In this document: in pieces, positions 18,491-27,700 of the stretch
How positions within the stretch are numbered: the stretch's first letter is position 1
Layout: the number at the start of each line of letters is the position of its first letter
Origin: Shewanella denitrificans OS217
Lineage (GTDB): Bacteria > Pseudomonadota > Gammaproteobacteria > Enterobacterales > Shewanellaceae
Reading direction: 5' to 3'
NCBI RefSeq assembly: GCF_000013765.1
Contig: NC_007954.1
Location: 310,001-374,000 of the forward strand
DNA length: 64,000 nucleotides
The notes under the pieces: generated by a model
What the model saw: only the letters and a program-made list of their open reading frames with translations
The model's database searches: none
Told to the model about the DNA's origin: nothing
Made by a program: the position numbers and the translations under genes

Positions 18491-18612
18491 GGCTGACTGT
18501 CGTCTCGCCTATTTCTTGGGGAAGCGTCATGACTCACCTTTTTAGCATTGGCGTAATCTGTTGACTTAAAAGATAACATCCAAAATTTAGCAATGGGTGG
18601 TTCGTTAAATTT
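18491..18612. repeat. Dispersed intergenic repeat, copy A
   Basis: GGCTGACTGTCGTCTCGCC ... GAAGCGTCATGACTCACC ... AGCATTGGCGTAATCTG ... GTTAAATTT. It aligns along about 120 bp with 21001-21124 (copy B). Both copies lie just before a gene of the repeat-rich region. Preceded by GCGAGTGGGTGTTTAACAGG (near 18458), which recurs at 24363. Confidence 0.7.
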
Positions 18613-18710
18613 TATGAGACGCCGCCAACAAGCCAAGGAACTGGGCGCTGGTGTTAATGAAATCTACTGCTAATCTAAGGCTATGATTCAAATAGATATG
18701 ACGGTGTAAC

Positions 18711-20219
18711 ATGAAAGAGGTTATTCACGCATCCCAAGAATTACTGGCCGCATTAGGCACCATGAGTGATTTTAAAGTGGCGGCGACGTTTGGTGTTCGC
18801 CCTTATCAAGTGCGGGATCTGCGTGTGCTGCATCAAATCCCAACGGTTCATGCGGATATTGAGCGCAGCAGCTTTGACTGGACGGCGCAAGCGGATGCCC
18901 TGTTGGGCACTATGCCAGACACCCAAGTGGCCCGCTTGCTGGAGACGACCCGCGCTATCGTTAACGCTCGTCGAGATCAATTGAACATTTTAGCATTTGT
19001 ACCCCCCATATTTGAGTTATTGCGAAAAGGCAGTGCGCGCCACCAGTGGACGTCGGAAGAGGATCTGCTCTTAGGGACTGATTTTGATAATATTATCGCA
19101 GAAAAACTCAACATAAATCATTTGCAGGTCACTCATAGGCGCTATCAATTAGGCGTAGATCCGTTTCGCCGCAGCGCCACTATCGAGTGGAGTGAACAGA
19201 TGCTAGATAATTTAGGCGAGATTTCGGATAAAGATTTTGCTGAATATTTTGAGATTTGCGTGGCCTCTGTGTATTTAAAGCGTCTGCTGTTGTCGATTCC
19301 TGCATTGAATGCTATCGATCCGCCTTCGCCGCCCAGTATACCGCCAGCCGTCGTGAGCCTATTGGGTATCAAGTCTGATGTCGAGCTTGCAAAGACGTTT
19401 GATATCAGTCGTTGGCCCATAAGAGTCAATCGATTATTTCGAGGCTTGGCACCGGCGCCGAAACTGCCCAGGAAAAATCAAATAAAGTGGACCCCAGAGC
19501 AGGAAGCCCTGCTAGGCACAGTGAGCGATCGTGAAATTGCCAAGATGATGGCCGTGAGTCCTTTGAGTGTGAAGTACCGCCGGGAAGCGCTGCATATAAA
19601 GCCTTATCGAATTTTGTCAGAGCCCGAATGGAATGCGTTAAGATTGTCAGCCCTAGGTCGCAGTGAAGACCTAGCCTTAGCTCAAATGTGGCATTGTGAT
19701 GTCGCTGCGGTGAGGCACAAGCGCGAATCACTCAAGATCCCTGCCCATCATGGACCTAGACGTTGGCTGGCGAGTGAATTAGCCTTGTTGGGAACATTAT
19801 CTGATCCCCAAACGGGTAAACTTATCGGTATAAGCTCAACGGCGGTGCGCAACAAACGCATTGAAATGAAGATAAAACCTTTGTTGAGTAGCAAGCCGTT
19901 TCGTTGGACTAAAAAACGCCTCGCTCTACTGGGCACCATGGCCGATGAGCGCCTAGCATATCGCTTTAAAGTGACCTCGAACGTGATATCGAAACAACGT
20001 ATTAAGCTCAACATTCCTATCTGGACCGGTCACCAAGGCACATGGGCCAATCCTGAGGCCGTGGCCAAATTAGGCACAATGCCCGATCCCATGTTAGCCA
20101 AACAGCTTGGCATTACTGCTTCAGCAGTATTTTGTAAGCGCAAGTCGCTTGGGATCCCAGCATTTGTTTCATCAAGCAGCTCGGCTTTCTCAAGCCTAAG
20201 CCACTCAAATTTACGATGA
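18711..20219 (+). CDS. Protein built of about ten HTH-like repeats
   Basis: 502 aa, made almost wholly of a repeated unit of 42-54 residues. The consensus is W-T-x-E-x-x-x-LLGT-x-SD-x-x-(I/L)AK-x-x-x-(I/V)S-x-x-x-V-x-x-(K/R)R-x-x-L-x-IP. Units start near residues 7, 55, 110, 158, 213, 257, 304, 350, 398 and 444. Examples are EALLGTVSDREIAKMMAVSP and LALLGTLSDPQTGKLIGISS. Each unit looks like a Myb/SANT- or sigma-region-4-like helix-turn-helix ending in a basic recognition helix. No catalytic domain is seen. The Ser-rich tail is unstructured. Probable modular DNA-binding protein; its target is unknown. Confidence 0.75.
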   Translation: MKEVIHASQELLAALGTMSDFKVAATFGVRPYQVRDLRVLHQIPTVHADIERSSFDWTAQADALLGTMPDTQVARLLETTRAIVNARRDQLNILAFVPPIFELLRKGSARHQWTSEEDLLLGTDFDNIIAEKLNINHLQVTHRRYQLGVDPFRRSATIEWSEQMLDNLGEISDKDFAEYFEICVASVYLKRLLLSIPALNAIDPPSPPSIPPAVVSLLGIKSDVELAKTFDISRWPIRVNRLFRGLAPAPKLPRKNQIKWTPEQEALLGTVSDREIAKMMAVSPLSVKYRREALHIKPYRILSEPEWNALRLSALGRSEDLALAQMWHCDVAAVRHKRESLKIPAHHGPRRWLASELALLGTLSDPQTGKLIGISSTAVRNKRIEMKIKPLLSSKPFRWTKKRLALLGTMADERLAYRFKVTSNVISKQRIKLNIPIWTGHQGTWANPEAVAKLGTMPDPMLAKQLGITASAVFCKRKSLGIPAFVSSSSSAFSSLSHSNLR

Positions 20220-20280
20220 AGTATTAAATGCGGTTAAGCAATGGCAAGTCGTTGTTAAGCGGCTAGGGATATTGCTCGCC

Positions 20281-20883
20281 TCAAAAAGCATTAATACTAT
20301 TACTGTCTTTTGTCATTAGCTTCATCAAGCGTGGATGTACAAATAATTTTTCCTTTCCTGAGTCGATTTCTTGCAGCACACCAATATCAGTTAATTGCTT
20401 TAAATAGCTTGAAGCAGTTTGGCGTTTTGCAATATCACGTTCAACTAGGTTGCTGATACGGCAATAGGGTTGTTCAAAAATAAGCTGAACAAGCTCATGG
20501 CTATATATTTTGGGTAGCTGTGCTTTTATGTGATCTGTTGTACTTTCCATAAGTGCTCTAATCGTTGTGATTTTTTCACAGGTCCATATAGCAGTTTGCT
20601 CGACACCTTTTAGCATAAATAACAGCCACTCTTCCCAATTTTGAGCTTTGGTTACTTGGTTCAAAAGGCGATAATAGTCTTGTTTGTTATGAACGATGAA
20701 ACGACTTAAGTACAAAATAGGTAGCGTTAAAAGACCAGATTCAATAAGGTACAAAACGTTTAAAATACGACCCGTTCGGCCATTTCCGTCATAAAAAGGG
20801 TGTATGGCTTCAAATTGATATGTCGATTTTTTGTTGTTTTTTCGACATAACTTTTTTCTGTGTCGATTCCGTCGACATATCAA
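20281..20883 (-). pseudogene. 5'-truncated fic gene
   Basis: Codes for the C-terminal half of a Fic protein: QFEAIHPFYDGNGRTGRILN...LPILYLSRFIVHNKQDYY...ISNLVERDIAKRQTASSYLKQL. It corresponds to Fic residues 187 onward of the gene at 16962. Homology begins abruptly at about 20821. The residues ahead of it (MICRRNRHRKKLCRKN) are not Fic-like, and the whole inhibitory and N-terminal part is missing. If translated, it would be a catalytic core without its autoinhibitory helix. Most likely a decaying gene. Confidence 0.8.
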
Positions 20884-21140
20884 GACTCAATCCATAACAT
20901 TCAGCAAAACTGGCTTAGCCAATAATCAACCATGCCCACAATACTGTTATTACTTGGGGCACTGTTTAAAAACTGGGTCAGATGCCAAAGAGCGGCCATG
21001 GGGCTGATGGTCGTCTCACCTTTCTCGTGGTGAAGCGTCATGGCTCACCTTTTCAGCATTGGCGTAACCTGCTGACGTTAAAAAGCCTGCGTGAAAATTT
21101 AACTATGTGTGGCTGGTTAAATTTAGGATGGAGATTTCAG
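20884..21140. repeat. Intergenic repeat copy B (20977-21124)
   Basis: Bases 20977-21007 (GTCAGATGCCAAAGAGCGGC and the next 11 bases) are identical to 24621-24651. Bases 21001-21124 align with copy A at 18491-18612. The rest of the interval shows no gene. Confidence 0.7.
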
Positions 21141-22454
21141 TTACCATTTTGAAGGTAAGTATTGGGTGTAATATAACGGCATCACTATATTGGTTTGCTC
21201 TAATGCTGAAGAACCCTGGCTACCCGTGAGTTTGAATGTTTTGCTCGGTGCACATTTGTCTATATAGGATGCCAGCGATTTAGCACGAGTGCGTTTACCG
21301 CTTTTTACTTCAATTGGGAAAATGGCACCTTCATCATTTGAGGCAATGAACTCGACTTCTGCTCGTGCATCATTCCAAGAGTAACTCGGGTCTAAACCCA
21401 TGGCGGTGAGCTCTTGCTGAACAAAGTTTTCAGCAATGTAGCCTTTGTACTCGTAGTTTTGTTGCTTTATTTCTTTATAGCTGCAGCGGAGCATATGGTT
21501 AAGCAAGCCCACATCAAACAGAAACAACTTAACCCTATTGTCTTTTTTGTAGGCGGCAAGTGGCGCTTTGGGTGTGCCTTCAATGGCGTAGTTAGCTAGG
21601 GCTAAACGGCAGCATCTTAGCCAGTGAATAGCCGTTTCAAAATCGCTATAGCGAGATTTACGCTCGTGAACGTTTTTAAACTTAAAGCGTTTAACAGAAT
21701 CATCCATCACCAAAGAAAGCTGCGCTGGGATGCTATTAAAAACGGATTCTATCAGGGTCGCATCCACTTTACCGGCATACTTACCAAAGTCACGTTGGTA
21801 TCCAGCGACTAAGTCAGAATGTATTTTAGTCACCTTTTCAACGCGTTCCAAAATGCTGATATCTTTGAATTGATACCAGGCGGCAACCGCCTCAGGCATA
21901 CCGCCAGTAAAAAAATAATCCGTGAGTTTATCCATTAATTTGCTGTGCGCTGCAGGTGAGTTCACTTGTGTATCAAATGCCTTGATCAAGGGCGCTTCTT
22001 TGGATGCATAAATAAACTCTTGGAAGGTCAAAGGACGTAAATTGTATTGCTCGACCTTGCCAACCGGAAAGGTGTTAAGTAAACCTATGTTTGAGCCGCT
22101 TGCCGCCACAAAGTAGGTCGGTGCTTTTTCTGCAAAATATTTAAGAGAAGTAACAGCGCGTTCACACTCGCCAATCTCATCCAGAATAAGTAAGTCTGTT
22201 TCGGGGTTAAAGGATTGGTTGGTGATAAGCTCAAGGTTCATCAATAACTCATCTGGTGAAAGTGAGCCATCGAAGGCTTCTTTGTAGGCAGGATTTTCCA
22301 GAAAGTCTATGCGCAATATATGGGTAAATGTTTTACCGAAAAGCGTTTTCAGTAAGAAGGTTTTACCCGTTTGGCGAGCACCATCAATCAGCAATGGTTT
22401 ACGCATAGGCTGATTTTTCCATGCTATCAATGAGTCTAGTAACGTACGCTGCAT
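21141..22454 (-). CDS. AAA ATPase with DUF4143 (PD-(D/E)XK-like) domain
   Basis: 437 aa. Walker A is LLIDGARQTGKTFLLKTL (residues 20-37) and Walker B is DLLILDEIGECE (near 96). The C-terminal DUF4143 region ends in a nuclease-like core YSWNDARAEVEFIASND...IFPIEVKSGKRTRAKSL (D...E-x-K), the PD-(D/E)XK pattern typical of this ATPase group. Such proteins are common, often horizontally spread, and not well understood. Palindromes at 22508-22593 precede it. A gutted second copy lies at 18073-18415. Confidence 0.87.
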   Translation of the reverse strand: MQRTLLDSLIAWKNQPMRKPLLIDGARQTGKTFLLKTLFGKTFTHILRIDFLENPAYKEAFDGSLSPDELLMNLELITNQSFNPETDLLILDEIGECERAVTSLKYFAEKAPTYFVAASGSNIGLLNTFPVGKVEQYNLRPLTFQEFIYASKEAPLIKAFDTQVNSPAAHSKLMDKLTDYFFTGGMPEAVAAWYQFKDISILERVEKVTKIHSDLVAGYQRDFGKYAGKVDATLIESVFNSIPAQLSLVMDDSVKRFKFKNVHERKSRYSDFETAIHWLRCCRLALANYAIEGTPKAPLAAYKKDNRVKLFLFDVGLLNHMLRCSYKEIKQQNYEYKGYIAENFVQQELTAMGLDPSYSWNDARAEVEFIASNDEGAIFPIEVKSGKRTRAKSLASYIDKCAPSKTFKLTGSQGSSALEQTNIVMPLYYTQYLPSKW

Positions 22455-22507
22455 CTTTGCTTTTTACCGAGAGGGTGCATTTATAGCGAAGAGTATAGCA
22501 ATGACCA

Positions 22508-22593
22508 CACTTTTATGCGCAATAAAATGTGTAAATCCGCACTTTTATGCGCATAAAAGTGTGATTCATGGCACTTTTACGCGCGTAAAAGTG
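22508..22593. repeat. Three palindromes upstream of the DUF4143 ATPase
   Basis: 22508-22531 is imperfect, 22540-22561 is a perfect 22-bp palindrome with centre TTATGCGCATAA, and 22572-22593 is a perfect 22-bp palindrome with centre TTACGCGCGTAA. Both perfect sites have arms CACTTTTA / TAAAAGTG. Their position 50-140 bp upstream of the ATPase start suggests operators. Confidence 0.75.
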
Positions 22594-22618
22594 TTTTGTT
22601 AGGTGTGCTGCAGAAACT

Positions 22619-22691
22619 CATGGCACTTGATTTAAACTTAAGTCGAACAGCCCCGACTGATGTGAAAGGACTCACAAATGCCGCGATGGCA
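22619..22691. repeat. 73-bp direct repeat, left copy
   Basis: Begins CATGGCACTTGATTTAAACT and is nearly identical to 24498-24570. The two copies bracket the abiEi-abiEii pair. The copy contains a short open frame starting MALDLNLSRT that also reads in the right copy. Confidence 0.8.
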
Positions 22692-22783
22692 GGGTAAAAA
22701 TGATATTTTATAGACTTTTATCTTGTCCAAACTCAGGCGTAGGACTACACTAAGTTACTCTATTGGTATCTTAGTGTAGACCT

Positions 22784-23308
22784 ATGGCAAAATCAGATGA
22801 GCTATTAAACGTATTAGCAAAAGCGGTTAAAGCGGGCGGCGGCATTCACAGTGCAACTGAGCTGGCTTTTATGCTTGGTGTGCCTTGTGACCCAGCCTTT
22901 AGAAAGTTCCTAACAGATTGCGTAAAGAAAAGACGACTAAGACGAGTGATTAAAGGTTTCTATGAAAGCGTTATTACACCTCCTGAGCCTGAGACTGCCA
23001 TTTATAAAATTATCAAAAAGCTGCGAAGTGGCGTATTGAACTACATCAGCCTCGAAAGCCAGCTCAGTCATACAGGCGATATTTCACAAATCGTGATGGG
23101 CAGAGTTACTGTGGTGACTAAAGGTCGAAGTGGTTGTTTTGATACGCCCTATGGCGTGATCGAATTTACCCATACTAAAAAGCCAATCGAGCAAGTTGCT
23201 CCCAATTTGTACTATGACCCCGATATCAAAATGTACCGAGCGTACAAAGAACAAGCGATTGCTGACCTAAAACACTGTCAGCGCAATCTACATATGTTGG
23301 AGAGCTAA
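22784..23308 (+). CDS. AbiEi-type antitoxin / DUF6088-like regulator
   Basis: 174 aa. The N-terminal winged-helix part is GGGIHSATELAFMLGVPC...LRRVIKGFYES. It is followed by a domain with LNYISLESQLSHTGDIS, resembling the AbiEi antitoxin group that pairs with AbiEii nucleotidyltransferases. AbiEi proteins repress their own operon and neutralise the toxin. It precedes the nucleotidyltransferase gene by 28 bp. The family is inferred from fold pattern and pairing. Confidence 0.8.
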   Translation: MAKSDELLNVLAKAVKAGGGIHSATELAFMLGVPCDPAFRKFLTDCVKKRRLRRVIKGFYESVITPPEPETAIYKIIKKLRSGVLNYISLESQLSHTGDISQIVMGRVTVVTKGRSGCFDTPYGVIEFTHTKKPIEQVAPNLYYDPDIKMYRAYKEQAIADLKHCQRNLHMLES

Positions 23309-23336
23309 GTATGAGGCAGAGTGTGGGAGAGAAAGT

Positions 23337-24224
23337 ATGTTGAAGCAGCAAATTCGTCAAATCGTCCAAGCAAACCCTGACTATGCAGCAGTGACACCTG
23401 TTATAGAAAAAGAGATCTTGCATCATGACATTATGGATGTGCTGATCAAACAGGGTGTTATGCAGCGATTGACCTTTATTGGTGGCACCTCATTACGTAT
23501 GTGCTACAACAGCAGCAGACTGTCGGAAGACCTTGATTTTAACGGCGGTCATGATTTCAAACCCTCGGAGTTTGATGGGTTGGAGTCCGAAATCCAAACC
23601 TATATTCAGAACAAGTATGAAACAGAAGTTTGGGTCAACAAACCTTCCGGCGAGCAGCAGGGGGATACAGTTTCTTGGAAAATTAGTATTATAAAAGAGG
23701 CTAATCGACCTGATTTGCCTCGGCAAAAAATGCATATTGACGTCTGTGCTATTCCGTCATTCGATATCGAAAAGCGCCCGTTACTCAATCATTACGACAT
23801 CGTTGTACCGACAGAAGGGATCTTGGTTCCGGTACAGTCTTTACAAGAAACACTGGCTGATAAGCTGATCGCGTTAGCGTATCGCGCAAGGCGCATAAAG
23901 CCTCGTGATATATGGGATATTGTTTGGATCAAGCAACGCGGCATTAACTTATCAAAGACACTGGTTGAAAAAAAACTCGTCGCCAGACAGAAGCAAACCG
24001 AAGATTTTCGTCAAGCACTGTCTGTACAGTTGGGCAAACTGATGACAGAAGATGAAGTACGTAACGACTTCAACATGGAAATGAGCCGCTTTATCCCTAA
24101 GCAAATTAAAGAGAGAACCCTAGATAATCCTGAATACTGGGCGTATGTTCAGGCTGAGGTAAATGCCATCGCGTCTGAATTACTTAATGACGGAACAGCA
24201 AAAAATCCATTTGATATGGGTTAG
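23337..24224 (+). CDS. AbiEii-type nucleotidyltransferase toxin
   Basis: 295 aa. Motif I is FIGGTSLRMCYNSSRLSEDLDFNGG (residues 42-66), read as GGTxLR...SxDLDF, the metal-binding core of MNT-fold AbiEii enzymes. KLIALAYRARRIKPRDIWDI near 180 is the second conserved block. AbiEii toxins transfer nucleotides to tRNA 3' ends or related targets and act in type IV toxin-antitoxin phage exclusion. It forms a two-gene operon with the preceding gene, flanked by 73-bp repeats. Confidence 0.87.
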   Translation: MLKQQIRQIVQANPDYAAVTPVIEKEILHHDIMDVLIKQGVMQRLTFIGGTSLRMCYNSSRLSEDLDFNGGHDFKPSEFDGLESEIQTYIQNKYETEVWVNKPSGEQQGDTVSWKISIIKEANRPDLPRQKMHIDVCAIPSFDIEKRPLLNHYDIVVPTEGILVPVQSLQETLADKLIALAYRARRIKPRDIWDIVWIKQRGINLSKTLVEKKLVARQKQTEDFRQALSVQLGKLMTEDEVRNDFNMEMSRFIPKQIKERTLDNPEYWAYVQAEVNAIASELLNDGTAKNPFDMG

Positions 24225-24279
24225 TCCTATTTCTTTGAACTTCATAGCTTTGGTAGGTGTTAACCGGACTACTCATGCG

Positions 24280-24301
24280 CACTTTTACGCGTAAAAAAGT
24301 G
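24280..24301. repeat. Single palindrome of the AYGCGCRT family
   Basis: CACTTTTACGCGTAAAAAAG then TG, a slightly contracted copy 55 bp after abiEii. Confidence 0.6.
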
Positions 24302-24362
24302 TTGGTTAAAGGCGTGCAGTACAGGCTAGTAGCGTCTTTTAGTTCGCCTTGATAGCTATCTA

Positions 24363-24690
24363 CAGCGAGTGGGTGTTTAACAGGAACCCTGAGTACTGGC
24401 TGACCATGATGCTTGAGTACAACCAAGAAGTACTGACACGCCGCCTTCAGTGTAAACCGCATCTATTTAAACCAACGTTATGTAAACCAAAGTCGTCCAT
24501 GGCACTTGATTTAAACTTAAGTCGAACAGCCTCGTCTGATGTGAAAGGACTCATAAATGCCGCGATGGCATGGTCAATGATGATCCCATCATCATAATGA
24601 CATTTCCCACTTCCATGTAAGTCAGATGCCAAAGAGCGGCCATGGGGCTGACGGTCTGCTGGCAAATTGCCATGGCGCATCTATTCAGTA
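24363..24690. repeat. Composite repeat block before the helicase gene
   Basis: Contains GCGAGTGGGTGTTTAACAGG (near 24363, also at 18458), the right 73-bp repeat (24498-24570), and the 31-bp word at 24621-24651 shared with 20977-21007. Together they show that pieces of the same boundary sequence recur at several module junctions. No gene is seen between 24225 and 24794. Confidence 0.7.
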
Positions 24691-24794
24691 CCTTGTCACA
24701 TGTTTAACTATTGATAAATATCATTAATAGTCATAATGCACTGGCGTTGATATCATGCTTCTGATCCTCTTTACTTTTTAAAGGCCTATCTGAC

Positions 24795-27700
24795 ATGGAA
24801 CAAGTTGGTATTTATGAAAAGCTCATCACTCAGCTGATAGATAAAAGCATCAATCGTGATGTGTTTTATCTAGGTGAGCGGCCATTAGAGAGCGCGGAGG
24901 CCAGTGTTTGGCTGTCGAGGTTTTTGAGCAAGATTATCGAGTGTGCCATAGGTGCAATTCCCAGTGGCGATAATCAACTCACAGAGCAAATCGGCTTAGC
25001 AAATAAGTTGGTGCTGTGGTTAAAAGATCATGTTCAAGATGATCAATTGATCACTGAAAATTTACTCGATAGTAAAGGCCGTATATTAACGGCACTATTT
25101 GATAAAACAAATCCTATAGCGACAGACTTTCCAGCGTTTACTAAGGCTATTTACCCGTTAACAGGGTTAAGTCAAAGTGAACTTTTTTGTGGCAGCAATG
25201 CCGGAATTTCTTTGGACACAGAGTTAAAGCGCGAGATCCGTTCAGCGGATAAAATTTATTGGTTAGTGTCTTTTATTAAGTGGGCCGGCATTCGAATTTT
25301 TAAAAATGAACTTGAAGAGTTCACTCGAAGCGGGAAAACCCTGCGGATCATCACCACATCTTATATGGGGGCGACAGATGCTAAGGCGGTCGAGTTTTTA
25401 GCTAGCCTGCCTAACACAGAAGTTAAATTGAGTTACAACACTAAGCGCGAGCGCCTGCATGCGAAATCCTATTTATTTCTGCGTAATACAGGATTTCATA
25501 CTGGATACATAGGTTCATCGAATTTGTCCCATTCTGCGCTAACCAGTGGCCTTGAATGGAATTTAAAAATAACCACCCAAGAAATCCCCCACATAATAGA
25601 TAAATCCCTCAACACCTTTGAATCATATTGGCAATCCAGTGAATTTGAATTATTTAAGGGCGATATTGGATCTAAAAACAAGCTTCAAGAAGCATTACGT
25701 GAGGCTAAGGGCGGTTACAGTGACGACAGCGCATTTCATTTTGATATAAAACCCTTTGCACATCAGCGAGAAATCCTTGAACAGCTGGATGTTGAGCGCA
25801 CAGTTCATCAGCGCTATAAAAATCTAGTGGTTGCGGCAACGGGCACAGGTAAAACACTTATTTCAGCGTTTGATTTTGCCCGTTTTTATAAACAGCACCC
25901 AGAAGCCAACTTTTTATTCGTGGCTCATCGGCAAGAAATTCTTAAGCAAGCTCTGTCTGCGTACCGTGGTGTATTGAAAAATAATCAGTTTGGTGAATTG
26001 TGGGTTGCTGAGCACAAGCCTAATAGCTACCGGCACTTGTTTGCTTCGGTACAAAGCTTAAACCTGCAATTATTAAGCTTACCGCTCACCGTTGATTTTT
26101 ATGATTATATTGTGATCGATGAAGTACATCATATCGCTGCTAATAGTTATCGAGGATTATTAGCGCATTTCTCACCCAAGATTTTATTGGGGTTAACCGC
26201 CACGCCAGAGCGTCATGATGGGCAAAACATTCTGGATGACTTTTGTGGCGTAATCGCGGCTGAAATTCGTTTACCCGAAGCAATCAATCAGCGCTATTTA
26301 TGTCCTTTCCAATACTTTGCTATTGATGATGATACCGATCTTCGCAAAATTAAATGGCATCAAGGGCGATATGATATTGCAGAGCTAAGTCATTTATATA
26401 CTCATAATGAACAAAGAGTTGTGCGCATTATTAGCAGCCTGAATGATACAGTCACTGACATTCATCAAATAAAAGCTTTGGCGTTTTGTGTCAGCAAAGA
26501 ACATGCAGAATACATGGCGAGTAAGTTTAACCTAGCCGGTATTAGTGCGGATGTGCTCACCAGTGATAATAGTCACGAGAGGCAACAAAAACGCCAGAGT
26601 TTAATTAGCGGTCATGTGAACATATTATGCGTGGTGGATATTTTCAACGAAGGTGTCGATATTCCAAACGTTGATACATTATTGTTTTTACGTCCAACTG
26701 AAAGCTTAACCATCTTTTTGCAGCAGTTAGGGCGTGGATTGCGTTTAACCGATGATAAACAGTGCTGCACGGTATTGGACTTTGTGGGTAATTCTCGTGA
26801 TGAATATGACTTTTCGCAAAAGTTTCGCGCGCTGGTTGGTAAAACGAATCAATCGATTAAAGATGAGATAACCAATGATTTTCCTCACTTGCCATTAGGC
26901 TGTCGGATCGAGCTAGAAGAACAGACTCAGGCAATGATTTTACGAAATATTAGCCGTGCAACCATGAATGCTAGCAGGCTGCGACAGCTCATTAACAATT
27001 TTGGGCACCAAAGTACGCTTACCTTAAGCTTGGTTAATTTTTTACGCTTTAATCCAAATGTTAATTTAGAAGATATTTATAAGCTAAAGATGAGCTGGTT
27101 AGAACTCGTTGAGAGCGCACGTAAAAACCAAATAAATGAGCCAAATTTAGATGCGAGTCTGGCTAAAGCCTATTATCGCGCGATCAATAATCATTTGTTT
27201 GCTTGCAGTTCTATCTCATATTTACAGTTTTTAAAGCAGCTAATTATTGATAATTTCAGCTTCGACGATATGGATGCAACTCAGTGCCAATTTGCACTAA
27301 TGTGCCATTATAATTTTTGGGATAAGTCGGGCGCCGAGCTAGGTTTTACCAGCATTAAGCAAAGCTTAGCAGCGTTGAGACATGCTCAATTACAAGCTGA
27401 ACTCCTTGATGTCATATCGTTACTTATTGAGCGTATACATCATAATGAACTTGAAATGCTTATCCCTGCAATCCCATCTTTGAAAGTACATTCAAGATAT
27501 ACCAGAGAGCAGATACTTGCAGCCAGTGGCGCAAGTTATTTTGGCAAAAAATCGACTGCCCGTGAAGGCGTTTTAGTCCTTAAAGCGCTTAATGTTGAGT
27601 TGCTGTTTGTGACCTTGAAAAAGTCAGTTAAACAATTTTCACCAACGACCATGTACCATGATTACGCGATCAATGAATCGTTATTCCATTGGCAATCTCA

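Noticed and set aside
18711..20219. TAL-effector-like protein
   Set aside because: Repeat length (42-54 aa) and sequence differ from the 33-35-aa TAL unit; only the modular idea is similar.
24349..24597. Protein reading through the right 73-bp repeat
   Set aside because: Includes repeat sequence that recurs without a matching upstream frame; probably a relic.
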